Part shown: positions 25,941 to 38,684 of the stretch, piece by piece
How the letters are laid out: every line of letters starts with the position of its first letter
Numbering within the stretch: the stretch's first letter is position 1
NCBI RefSeq assembly: GCF_023856365.1
Contig: NC_064540.1
Span: forward strand, 26,342,474 to 26,406,473
Length of the DNA stretch: 64,000 nt
Reading direction: 5' to 3'
From: Brienomyrus brachyistius
Lineage: Eukaryota > Chordata > Actinopteri > Osteoglossiformes > Mormyridae
The notes under the pieces: generated by a model
What the model saw: the letters and a program-made list of their open reading frames with translations, nothing else
Databases searched by the model: none
Told to the model about the DNA's origin: nothing
Made by a program: the position numbers and the translations under genes

Positions 25941-27426
25941 AGTGATGTTATGTTCCCAAACAATCTGATTCTTTTCAACAGCTCTTTGGTACGAGTAAAG
26001 GGAACCAAGTACTTGAGATCCATTCTTTTTACCGTTGATCCCAAATATCACTGCCTGCCCTACGTCCACTCTACTCCCCTTTAAATGAATACTCAATAAA
26101 ATGTTTTGTGATATTAAGTGTTCCATGAATTGCATTCAAGGCAAATTATTTACATAACACGTTTTATACAGAGGGTAAATTCAAAGTAGTAAATTCACTG
26201 ACAAAGCAAAGGGATATGGCATAAGCTTGTTTTTTGACATTGACATTATGTCTGGCCAGTGGTGGGTACAGCTAACCGAAAAGTTAGCTTCGGTAACCGC
26301 TAATCCGCTAACTCCAAAGTTTTAATTCGATAACGCTAAACCAATAAACTTCTGAAAAATTTAGTGGAAGCTAACGATCACCACTAACTTTCATTATATG
26401 AATGTAGCTCTGAAACTAATACAGACATAAATAGAGAGCTGTTTGACACCGAAGTTCCATTTCTCAGACTAGAGTGACCATCAGGGGATATTTAGGACTT
26501 ACCCAATTGGGCATTGTTGCATTCTGTAAAATCTGCATTGAATTTTCTGTCTATGATGTTCCTTTTACGAGATATTTTGTCGAAGAAGCTCTATTTCGCA
26601 ACTATCCCATGCAGACATTCTGCCTTCAATGAAGCTGCTTTGAGAACACAAACATGGCGGCGTTTACCTGGAACAAGGAAAGAGAGTCTCAGTTCTTTAT
26701 TGGTGTATAGAACCCCGGTAAATACAACCAGGGGCCTTTATAACGAAGCAGGATTTCTTGCTTAGCTGGATAACTTCTCATGTTTAAAGTAGTCTGGGCT
26801 AAATGTAAGTGGACAATGATAAAGTCCATTTAAAATAGAGTACCTTAAATCTGACAAGTTATCAACTAACCATGTCTTGTGTTTACACGTAGTCAGCCAA
26901 CAGAGTGCCAGATAGTCTCCTGCAGTCACGATCACAACAGACTGGAACAAATATGTGTGATTCTAGGGCTTACAAACATGTATGACTGTTAAATTTTATT
27001 CACTTCACCTGCGGAAAAAAATGTTAGTAGATTTAAAGTTAGCAGAACTAAATTTAGTGGAAGCTAATTGGTCCACTAATGGTTTTGAAAGTTAGTGGAA
27101 ATGCTAATGCACTAATGAAAACGTTAGCTTCGTTAATTAACAGATTAGCGGATCTCTGCCCACCACTGGGTCTGGCAATACAAGTAATTTAGTGCTGCTC
27201 AACCTAGTCTACACATACGCAATAATATTAGTGGGGTGTCTAAGTTTGAATTTGTTCCAAATCTTACCGTATCATTATCCCAGTGATTATTTCAAAGATA
27301 AACCTCTTATCCCTAAGAAAAAAAAGAAATTAGAATGATGAGCTGTTCTTTTGAACGGCTTTTCTTGAAGGTATAGAGCCATAAGTTCCAGCTCCCTTCA
27401 AAGAGATATTGAAATTCTTTTCAATA
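25941..27426. mobile_element. 1.49-kb insertion in the Tc1 fossil, probably hAT-like
   Basis: It is bounded by direct copies of tcacacact (25932-25940 and 27427-27435), so it entered the Tc1 copy as a unit. Both ends carry weakly inverted blocks, such as gattcttttcaacagctctt near the left and gaacggcttttcttgaagg near the right. The exact ends are ambiguous because the target is a CA run. It contains the hAT element 26257-27168. Confidence 0.7.
26257..27168. mobile_element. Non-autonomous hAT element, long copy (912 bp)
   Basis: The ends are cagtggtggg and cccaccactg. The flanks tgtctggc (26249-26256) and ggtctggc (27169-27176) agree at 7 of 8 bases. The interior is rich in gttagctt/gctaac words near both ends, and has no transposase frame. 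A shorter relative is at 60720-61312. Confidence 0.92.
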
Positions 27427-27575
27427 TCACACACTGGATTGACATTTGCACTCAACTTCAGTCCTGCTTCTCAAACGAATTCATAGACATCACAGCCTGG
27501 GAGTTTGCATTTTCCCACAGTTGCCCCTAGTCAGTGATGTCTTGCTCTCATACTTCCTGCCAAATGTGTCCTAAC

Positions 27576-30500
27576 AATAATCTCCCATAGTCTCTGAGCT
27601 ACCTTTTTCCAACCATGGTAGTCAAAATAACGGTTCAAATGACCTGCTCTAAGCACATTTTAGAATTCATACAGGAATATAATAGTATATTCTTTTACTT
27701 TTTTTTTTATCTGTTGAAGCAATAATGGTCTTATGGACAGGCATCCTAACTACTAAATTGATGAAGAAACTAAATATTCTGTCTTCTCTTAAGAGAAAAG
27801 GAGAAGGTAATGTCTTAGTCTTAATGGCAACACTAAAGCTTATTACCATAAAACAGGAGCCAGCGGAGAGTGCAGCCCAGGTCAATTATAGGTTGTGGGA
27901 AGCTCTCTCTAGTGTGCCTGGGAAAAAAACATTAAGGAGTAACAATACACTCAATCTAATCTCAAGCGCTGAGGTCTTTCCCTCCTTAACAATTTCTTCA
28001 CCTCTCTCTTAGTTCATGTGCACCTCTTTCCCTCTCTTTGATGACTACATTTTTGTGGAAGTGAAAGACACTGCTTTCCATATGAAGAGTACCTTTAAGC
28101 CATTATCAGAAGAATTGCTAAAGGACACTATAGCCCTCCTGCACATTCTAGGGGCTCTATTAAGTTATAACCCATAACTGACTCTGGGCTTGAATGTTAC
28201 TCCCAAGCACATAATAGCATATTTTTGCTAGAGTTGCTACAAATATATATGTGGCCTTGCATGAATTTCTTCTGGCTTATCTATCAGGTTATGTAAAAGG
28301 ACACTGTCTCTGAGATTGACTGCCTTTCGTAGCAGTGATTCCCCTATGAATTTGTCAAGCCACTAACTACCACCATCTTCCCTTTTTACGCTCTCTCTCT
28401 GAAGTACTGAAGGGCAGCCACTGATTGATTTGTCTGAACTTCTGCTTTTGAATGTTGCTCTCCCAGGCAGTTCGCCACTGACTGCAAAGTATCCTAGTTT
28501 TCCATTAACCTCACATCTTAATTGAAATTTTTTTGGGGCTGATGTCTGGATTGTCAATAAGTCCCGTTCGCTCTGCACTGAGAATTTTGTCACGCCCTGC
28601 CAGTAATGAGAATGCCACAAAAGACAGTTTTCCATTGCAAATTATGCAAGCCATCCATGAGATGTACCTGTGCTGTCATGGCCAGACTTACTAGCAGGGC
28701 CAAAGGTACAACCAAACCAGGCTGGTTATGTTAATATTGGTCGACTGGTCGAAATGCATGGAGATACCGGTGATCTGTGCCGATATGCCTGGGTTATCTG
28801 AAGATAAAAAGGGGATATTCTATATATCATTCATCGTTAGTAGTATCGCACATCGCAATTTATGCATTCCCAATACCTCAGAGCTGGAAAATTTCCAACC
28901 TCCTACTTAAAAAAGTACTGGAGAACAGCTGAACAGAATGGATTCGGAATGCAAATATACATAAACTAATCCTAATTCCGCTACTGTTTGATGCTGGTGA
29001 TTCTCTTAGACTTGCTAGCAGGAATTAGCGCCTAGTAGATCATGATTTACACCATGTGAACAGTAAATGAGTATCAGTTTCATGTCATTGTCTCTCTCCA
29101 AACTTGGCAACACCTTTACCGAGTCGACTCTTCTGCAGTGGAAAATTGAAGGGAGCTGGAATCGTGCCGTACTTCGCGGTACAGCTTGGGTACGGCTCAG
29201 TTCTTGGTGGCAGTGGAAAAGCACTGTAAGTTGGCAGTCCTGACTCACAATGGTGGAATTTACAAATGTGGAACTGCCTGCCGTAGAAGAAAAGTGTAGA
29301 AGAAGACTTCGTGTGACATGAGAGAAGACTCATTATTATTTTGGATCTTGGGATCTATTATTTTGGGAATTGGAATAACATTAGAAGGTGTGAGCAGACA
29401 GAAATGAATACAAAAGGCAACACCGCCCCAAAGAAACACAAGTCAGGTGTGAAGTGCCCTCTGTCGACAGCTGCTTATGGACAGAACCAAAAGCTAGAAG
29501 AAAAGAACTACTACAGGGATCCCAAGTCTCGAGAAATAGTCACTGTGAACCAAAGGGGCTAAATAACACGCTTTGAAAATACAGAAAAACACAGTGCGGA
29601 TACAAGCACAGTAAGCAAGCAAGGGCCATTTACGATGCAAGGAGTCTAAATGAGCTGACACTGAGCACAGATCCACATGCCTTCTGCCCCCAACGCCTTA
29701 CTGACAAATGTCAGATGTTATTAAATGCAAGAAAAAAATCCACTTTAAGTAAAGCATGAATAACTTCTAGCGACTCATGCCTAATACTTCAAACCCTTCA
29801 GCAGCTTAAGGTTACTGTATATAGGCTGAAAAAATAGAAGGAATGATGTTTGTATTAAGATTTCTAAACATGGAGAGACTAGTATGAGCTGATGGTGAGA
29901 TTTATGACTGAGTTTTTGCTTTTGTGCCTTTAGGTTGAGCTTTGGGGTTGTCCTCTGACCATAATCCTTGTTTAAACAGCAGTGAGAGTAAGTTCTGCTT
30001 GACTAATGATGGCTTTACCTCCTTTAAAAATAGCTTGTCATTTGGCAAGTAAAACATTACTGTCTGTTTGTTCTCCTCCTTCCAAAGCCATGTATGTGTT
30101 TTCCAAAAGCCTTTATGGAACTTACTGAAATGAAGGGTATGAGTTATGACTGCAGCTATTACAACAGTGCTCTCTGCGGGTTTTCCGAAAATAAAAGGGC
30201 AAACAATAAGTCTTTCACCCCAGGATGGTAACAGTTTTGCCTGACGGCGTTTTGTCTTTTCCACTAGAAAAGCAGTCCTCGGCTAGACGCAGGCAGTAAT
30301 TATGCACTTTGACAATTCTATTACTGTCCCCATGTCACTGTTTCACACTCAGTGGCCACGTGCCCCCATAGTGATTAACTTTCCTGGGTGTTTGTGCCTG
30401 TTTAGCGCTGCTAAGCGCCTTCGGATGTGCACTTGCATCGATGGCTGGCCCGTAATGTTTTAATTAGACTTTCTTGTATTAAATGATAGAGCTGGTGCTA

Positions 30501-33500
30501 TTTAGGCAATGTTTCTTCTCGCAAAGCAGTTTCAGTTTTGCACAGAGCAATGTGTCCCCCCGCCCACATCATGACCGATGAAGAGCAGCTGACAAAAGCA
30601 CGTCAAATGAAATCTGGAATGGAGCTCTCCAGGTGCCGCTGTTCACTTTGGCCCTCCCCAGTTCTAAAAACACCCATTTCCCCCTCAGTGGGTGTTTTCT
30701 GTGTATCTTCTGTCGCGTGCCTTGTGCCTTTTCTCTTACATGCCCCCTTCATTTCTAACTTTTTAATGACTGTTTTAAATTCTGTTGCCATCACTCTGCT
30801 TGCTCCACACACCTCAGCTGGATTTTGCTTTTCTTGAATGTGGAACAGCAGGCTTTTCATCCTGGGGTCTGTGACGCCCCCGATGTTCTATAGCACAGTT
30901 GTAGGGGGTCCGCAGAAAGATTTTGTGGATTGATGAAATGCCAGCATTATCATCCCATTCATGCAATGGGAAAAAGACTGAAGTCGGAGGGAGCCCCTCA
31001 TTGCATTGTTACTTATGTGATCATGCCTTAGAGGTTGGGGGTCCATATCTCTGCTTTGTTTTCATCTGGGGTGGGGGTCCCTGTTCAAAGAAGATTGAAC
31101 GCGCCTTTTTTTAGACGCACATGCCAAGTGTCTGTAAACTGCAAGTGGTACATCTTTATAGTCAGATGGCATTTGAGGAAAAATTAGAAAGAGAAGAGCA
31201 TTGGGAGGGTGTTTTTTACCTGTAGGTCAACATGATGACATTTTTTATCATATTTATAATTATGGAATGGTGATATAGGGGGCATTGCATGAGTTGCTGA
31301 TCCGTTTCATTCCCCTACCCAAAACACATACATCAACATACCTCATGATGAGGTTATGCCTATTGCTGGTATATAGGCATTTGGTGTGTTTCAGGCTTTG
31401 AAGCAGCTGGAGGACATTTCCAGTCTTCCATTTAATTAGCATCTTTCTAATTACCTGATGCCTCAATGTATTTGCTATGGTCCATTTGCTAGCACATGTC
31501 AGCCAATGAGAGAGGTGGTCTAGCTTTGTTGATCATCCTGCTAAGTTTTACAGTGCATTATGTATCTGACGCTTCTGTTGAGGCGTTTACACTTAGTGGT
31601 AGGTTGATCACCGATCAATTTTCAGCTAAATAACACTTTTCATGTCTATCTCATCTGAAAAATAGCCCACTGCATTTATTAAGTAGCCCACTGCATTTAT
31701 TAACAGTCTTAGGTGTTTGGCTCTGCTTGCCCTTTTGACACTAGATCACAATATGGATTTTTGTGCCACCAATCCCAGCATGAAGATAATCGCTCTCCAT
31801 TTGGCCATGTTCTCAAATAAGACCCATTCAGGCGTCCATGATTTCCACCTGAGATGTACTTAGTGTAATTGCATTGAATTAATCCACTGTCGTCCAGGCA
31901 AAGACCCAAGACTGGCAACAAGATCTTTGGAAAAGACAAAGCAGTTTTCCACTGCGCTTCTATTTTGGTATTTAGATTAGTGTCCTCCTTATTTTGCAAT
32001 TTTGCATGTTCTTGACACTTTGCAATTCATGTTCCAGACATATAATCTAGTGCTGAATAATCAAAGGTTGTGTGGAGTTTATGGGTGAATGATCCCTTCT
32101 TTTTAACTGACCCTGCTGCACAGCACTGATCTGATTCTTATTTTAATTTTAATGTCAATCAAAGAGAGTTTATAAATGCCCCTAAAAAGGTCAGTGCATC
32201 ATACTTGCCTGAAGACCTGTTTACCTACAGTACATGGATGCATGGATTATTGCATGTGAATGAGTGGAAGAACTAACAAGTACAGAATTCCCAGTTCTGG
32301 GGGCCTCTTCATTTACCCTTTAAACAGCTTTAAAATTAAGCTATGGAAGGGAACTGGCGGAGAAACTCTGGCAGCTGGAGATGAGTTTACTAGATGAGGG
32401 TTAGTTAAGATCTGTAGCCAATGGGCAGGTTTGTGGGCATGACTTATAAGGAGTCCAAACCATCTACCAGATGTCTTAAAGTGGAACATTAGCCCTTGGG
32501 GGTAATGCACAGACATGAAAGTATTTTTGACAAGTTGCAATGTTGAGAGCAAATTAAGAAAGATCGTCCTTGACAGGCTGAAAAACAAACAGCCTGATAA
32601 ACAATAATGTGACCTTAGTGATCCAGCTAAGGAATTCACCATTGACCATTAAAGCATCGATTGCAGGCACTGCTGCCTGTGCCTCGCTTCATGGAGAAGG
32701 CTTCCCAGGAAGGAGCTCAGCGGGCATAACAGAGGCTTCCAAAAAGCCTCAAGGAAGGTTGAATGGCGCCATTCCAGCCCACTGAGCAGAACGGCTGCCA
32801 GGCTGCCAGGCCAGCAGCTAAGAGGCTGTCAGGTGCAGCGGCAGTCCAGAGAGGTCAGCTGCACGCTAGCATTCCGGCATTTTTTTAGATACCTTCTACG
32901 ATACCTGCTGATGAGACATCAGATTGTAACCCAGGAGCTGATGTCATCAAGGTCCAGTTGGGACAGATGTCTCCAGGTTTTTCCATTTTGATGTACAGGT
33001 CATTGTCGACTTAACAGCCTATGTGACTAAGACTGATTGACTGAGACCGCAAATTTGTGGCCAGAACTGCGCTGCGTCTGGCAGCGCGAGTGTCGCCCAA
33101 CGTGAGTGTATGACAGTTTCCGCCCCAACTGCCAGCAGCAATGAACTAAGAAAATGGTGATTAAAAAGGTTAAAAACACAAAACAATATGACTTAAAGAA
33201 GGTATTATACTGTATACTATACATATAATCATTTTTGCAAATAAAATAAAGGGCCAACTCGACTTACAACCGGTTAGTCGGAAATGATCACAGTTGTAAG
33301 TTGATGACAATCTGCATTCTAATTTGTGGTTAAAACAGTTAATTATTCCTTACGTCTTAATATACCCTCTGTTGAAGAAACAGTTTCTTCACAAAATCAC
33401 AAAGCCTTTATTTAAATCCCTTTCAGTGCTTTTTTTTTTTCAAAGAAATCTTAATTTTTCACTGTTATCAAACTCCCTGAATGAGCATCATTAAAAAAAA

Positions 33501-35701
33501 CTGCTGTAATCTTTGGGCAAATGGCACCAGGAACTGAGCAGCCAGAGCCTCCTGGAACTGCTATTTCTGGGCAGTCTTTGATGTCACAGCACGGATTTTC
33601 AGTTCCCTGCATGGTGCTTTGAACAATGTGGGTGTGTAAGAAGCCGCCTCCCCACTCTGCAGAACGTCACAGGGCCTGTCCATTAAAAGAAACCATTTGA
33701 GACTAGTAACATCCATTTTTTGTTAAAGGCCCACTGGACAAAAATGGACCTAGGGCTTCCCCTCAGTGCTGTGCATATGTGAGACTTTTCAAAGGCAGCT
33801 TCACACTTGAAGAGCACACTCCCGTGGATGCTATTAAGCTACTCTTTTGACACGTTTTTCTAGAATGTGCCAGGACAGTTTCTGCAATCTGGGGACCACG
33901 TGCGGAGAATTGAGAATTGGCAAAACAGGAGTTATGACACGATGGAAGCCTTGTTTGACTGCAGAATGCATAATTGTAACACACGGTATTTAAATGACAG
34001 TTAAGTTATGCATATGTTCGCTGCCTCCATCACCAAGCTGACCTAGTGTTCTTCTTCAAATGCAATTAGAATTGATTTAACATGAGAGGAATGTATTTGT
34101 TTGCCTAGCTCTTCTGTGGATGTGTCATCTTTGTTGTGAATAGGGATTTGTAACAATGAGGTGCCCTGATCCTTCTGAGGATGTCAGCTGTGACATTAAT
34201 TCATTCTCCAGTTACTAAATGACCTAGAGACCTAGAGAGGTTCCAGGCCTGGTTTGGGCTTTTGTAGGACGAGACTGTTCCTGTTAAATATCTCAAGTGC
34301 TTCATCCCACATCATGGTTGAACCACACTGCCTACACTGTCCCCTAGCTGTGATCCTAGGTACTGCACTACTGCTACATCAAAAAATAAGTCCCTTCTCT
34401 GATTGTATAGTAATACATGCATTTATTGAACAATCATGGGGGGAATGCTTGTCAGTACTTCCCTAAACCCAGAAAGTACAGATCAAGAATGAGGCAGGGC
34501 AGGCCAGATCAATATTGTTCTACAATTTTACTCACAGAGCACCACCTTCCTTAGTCCGTTGATCCTTTGAATTGATGCCAAATAGATTTAAAGTCATGGT
34601 GTTTAATTTAGTCACACCAAAAGAAGCTAATATAACATATTGGAACTGAGGTCAGCTTTAAGCTCAGAGGGAATCAAGGGAAGAAACCCAACACAGTATA
34701 GAGCTGAACAACTGGATATGGAACCACATGCAATAATGGGGCTGTCAGTTATAGCAGATGATAAACTAAAGGGTCAAGTACTGGACCTGTTGCTGAGTTT
34801 GCTTTCAAGTAATATTCTGCTTCATTATGGCTCAATATAGCAAAATCAGTATGCTGCTTTGGACAAAAGCATTTCCCTGAATGACTGAAAGCTAGAAAAT
34901 GCCAAGTCTAGCTCAGTCTCCAATACCATCAATACCCTGTCATGTACAAAGATTATGTCGACATAGAAATGCCCATCTTCTGTTTTATTGGTTTTTTATT
35001 TCTTTTAAAATTTTTCTTCTTTTTCTACTTCAAAACTTCTCACTGTGGCGATAAGTAAGAATTAAAGACAGAGATGCTCCGTAAATGAAGGAAATGCCAC
35101 ATTTTCCACAGTTTCCAAAACTCCGCTCGTTAGCTGCATGCATGCCTTCCACAAGCGATTTCTCTAAGACTAGACGGGAAGCTTTATAAAATTGGCAAAA
35201 CAACTGAATTAGTCAGTGCATTAAGGTAAATTCGTTTTATCTTGAAATTAAAAGTGTGATCTATTTTACTTATCGAACCACAGTGATGAACATTTCATGG
35301 GAGTTGCTTTCAACAACATATATGTAAATTATTCCTTTGAAATAGCCCATAGATGCCCACTGATGCCATGCTTCACTGAATGTCTATGGAGGATTCTTCT
35401 CTGCTTTGTCAATATGGAGAAGAGATGAAAGCTTATTGGTGAATATGCTCCAATTGCATGTTTTCAGAGCCTGCTTGGATGCCGTGCTTCTCTGGGAGTC
35501 TATGAAAGCATAGTTTTTACTTAGGCAAAGTTGATTGGACAGATAGACTTGCAGTCAGTTTCAGAGCCACCTGCAAACTAGGCTTCTCTACATGGTGATT
35601 GGGAGACATCTCAGCAAGAGAAGATAACCAACAATAATCTCAATGCTAATGACACATAGGTTTCACATGCTGTCTGCAGTGTTGGTTCACAGTACAGTTG
35701 T
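27576..35701. other. Intron sequence, no gene recognised
   Basis: No exon found. A possible short repeat (29125-29225, with gtacggctcagttcttggtg and two direct copies of gcagtggaaaa) and a possible decayed inverted pair (cattgtcgactta near 33002, taagttgatgacaat near 33298) are too weak to name. A 20-bp unit is tandemly doubled at 31663-31704. A direct duplicate of about 29 bp, 110-120 bp apart, lies near 35362 and 35478. Confidence 0.5.
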
Positions 35702-35710
35702 GATTGTTAG

Positions 35711-35824
35711 CACTGCGATGGGTTGGCCCCCCGTCCTGGGTTGTTCCCGGCCTCCTGCCTGCAGCTTCCTCCGGACCCCCCGCGACCCAGAAGGATAAGC
35801 GGGTTGGAAAATGGATGGATGGAC
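35711..35824 (+). mobile_element. 5'-truncated SINE with target-site duplication
   Basis: Starts in the body (cactgcgatgggttggcccc) and ends ggataagcgggttggaaaat, ggatgg. Flanked by gattgttag at 35702-35710 and 35825-35833. Confidence 0.88.
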
Positions 35825-35833
35825 GATTGTTAG

Positions 35834-38684
35834 TAGACAAGTTTGATAGTTAGCTTGTCAACTAGGCTATGTGTGTTCAAGCTGAGCGAGTAGCTTTGAA
35901 GCAACACAACAGACACTGTTGTGTTGACGTAATTCTAATGCATTAGAGTAAAATGTATAGACAAGTAGCTGACTGACCAATATAAGGGAAAAAACATACT
36001 TCCAACTGTCCACACACTGCATCCCCCGTATTAAAAATCACCATCCGCCTTCCAAACGCCGCACCTCGTTTGCGACAAGCTCCTAAGCGTTAGTGCCTCT
36101 GCTGCTCCTTTGTTTTCCCTTTGGCTCGCTGCTCGTTAGATTCTCTGATGTTACCCATCCATCACCACAGAAGAGAGGCAGACGTGCCTACAAGAGGCAC
36201 TCAGCGTTTAATGCGCCCCATATTCTAAATCATCTCACCATCTTCAGCCCAGAATATATTTTTGCTCGCTGGCCCTTTAGCTGCTTTTGTTTTCCATGGA
36301 TGTATGTTTTCCATCCTGGGAGCCCCTGTTTGGTCCCTCCTTAATCTAAAGAGCATTATTTCTCTCCAGCCACAGAAAACAACAAGATACTTAGAACCGC
36401 GCTCAGAATATTAACAAGTCTACTGCCCTGAATATGTAAATAACAGCTGAAAACGATACAGCCAAATTCAGTTTCTATTAAATTTCAATGCAGCTCTTTC
36501 AGTTGTATGGACCAGAGACATTGATGATCTGCAGTATTGACAGGTATGGAGTTCAAGGCATGACTAATAATCTTTTTTTCCCATTGCTCTCTCACAGAGA
36601 TGCCAAGTAGTCCGTGATCATTAGTGATGTAGGCAGCGTACAGGGCTTGGCAGGGCATGGAATATGGAAAAAACGGAGAGCTTAATACCGGATATGTCTG
36701 TCCGTAAGATTCCCTCCCACTTGTTGGGTTTGGTCCGACCCTGAGCAGGTAGGGAGAGCTGTCTGTCTAGACGCAGCAAGACAGAAATCAATAGGTGAAG
36801 GGAGTAGAATAGTGAATTAAACAGTGGGATGGCCACGCCCCCATGGCTACAGGCATGACCCCCCGAGACGCGGATGAACCTGCAACAGCACACGTCCATG
36901 GAGACACCCCTAAAAAGACACACCCACGCTAACAGCCGTGTCGCCATGGGTAACAGCCAATTCCACGCTTCAACATGCCAAAATATACACGTGGATTATC
37001 TCATTTTGGCACACTGGGGTAGAATTTGAGTGAAAATTTAAAGAAGAGCCAAATAAGGAAAGGTAAATACAACAATAGTACAGTTTTCTGTAGCTTTGCT
37101 GTAAACCAGACCTACGTGTTTGTTAATATGTTATCGTTCTTTTTCAAGACCCATTTTGCAGTTTTACAAAAGGCAAGTTGGATGTTTGCAGGTGGTGTTA
37201 ACTTTAGTGCTGACCCAGGATGTGTCCGATACTTCAGTGAATATAAAGTTAGTGTTGACAACCCTTAAGTATGTCTATGAGAGAATGAGGTTTTATTACT
37301 GTGAACTCACACCCACTGGTGAGTTATAGGCTTGGGCTGAACCACAGCGAGGCAACCGCAAGATGGCAAGCAGTCGAGGAGAGGAGGATGGGGCCAAGCA
37401 ACGGCATCCCATTGAAAGACAGGAGTAGCATAAATCATACAAAAGTCAAACACAAAATCCCGCTGTTTCCGCCATGCCGAATGAGTCACCCTCTCCCCCC
37501 GCCATCCAGCTGCCTCCATTCTCTTAATTGGGACCCAACGGTGCCTATTGTGTTGAAGTTTCTGGCTTGCCAGTCATATCCATAGCCCTGAGGGTGTTGA
37601 GGATATCCAGCCTAGGCAGAGGTAACACCCCCTGTCCCCCCCCCACACACACACATAGCATAACCATCTGGTGGCATTGCTCTATACAAGCTCCATCCGC
37701 GGCCCCTCAGACGTGAAGTAGGACGCTGGCCCTCGCGTTGCCAGCATGGCGGCTCCTGTGCTCCCCCAGTGGCTGCTGCTGGCCTACTTTCTCCCACAGC
37801 CTACTTAGAAACTTTGACGGTGGCAGGATGGCGTGGGAATCCACGGGAGCCACTCATCTCTTTCCTGTTGCACGTCGCAGGAAAGGCGCTTAATTAAAGC
37901 ACAGTCTACTCCTCCTCAGTGCAGGCCGCATGGAAGAAAAAAAGCAACCTGTCAGTTTTGCTTTGCCTGTTGTTCTCGCTAAATTCTTGACTATGCATGA
38001 TGCTTCAGATAAGAGAGCATAATGCAAGAGAGAGGGTGTGAAAAGGCAGCGCCGTGCTTGTTTTCAGTTCTCAGGGCCCTGCTTTGCTGGAGGTGCCATT
38101 GCAGGAATGGACAAGGGGGGAGAGCACTGAAAAGGAAGATACAGCTGGTGAGAAAGGCTTAATTAAAGCATAATGAGGGACATTCTGGCCCTGGCCTCGG
38201 AGCTGGTAGTGTTGGACACTAGCCCTGTGTGCATGGAAGGTAAGAGTGTTGTTTTGGCCAGTATAGCTTGGTACCCTGAGATGTACACTCAGACTTGGGG
38301 GAACAATGGAAAAAGTCAACAAATGATCTCTTGGAATATGTTTATGAATGTGCTATGAATCTTGGAACTAAGTAAAGTACTAATGCAATCAATTCAGTTT
38401 TTTTTGTACAGTATACTCTTTGTTTTATTATTTCCATTTTTGTTTTTTCTGGATCAGCAGCTCCTTGTAGGAGAAAAACAATCGTCATCTGCTGTCTTTT
38501 CTGGACAGCTGGAAGAGTTTAATGATAAGCCTCCCAGAAACCTATTGGTTCTGTGTATGTGTGTGTGTGGCTATCTGTGTGGATTTACTTCATCTCATAA
38601 GTATAAATGTTCTAATAAATGTGTTCTGGTTCTGGAGTCAAAGCAGCAGTGCCAGTATTCACATGAAAACCAGTGACCAGGAAA
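35834..38684. other. Intron sequence, no gene recognised
   Basis: Somewhat more GC-rich around 36600-37900. Open frames up to 108 codons without recognisable motifs. No repeat identified. Confidence 0.5.

Larger units (their letters stand above)
25460..27575 (-). pseudogene. Tc1-like transposase fossil, copy 2, split by an insertion
   Basis: 25460-25940 and 27427-27575 are the two parts of one copy homologous to 19200-19960. The motif VIWSDESS is read at 25762-25745 on the - strand. The sequence continues correctly across the insertion: cacttgatgaaatttccagg, then tcacacact before it, and after it cacactggattgacatttgc, corresponding to cacactgggtttatatttgc in copy 1. The gene is deleted and frameshifted as well as split. 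Confidence 0.8.

Noticed and set aside
29125..29225. Possible DNA-transposon end (gtacggctcagttcttggtg)
   Set aside because: Resembles a known fish repeat, but no terminal inverted repeats or target-site duplication could be defined.
32990..33310. Possible inverted-repeat element
   Set aside because: Arms pair over only about 12-15 bases with mismatches; no duplication found.
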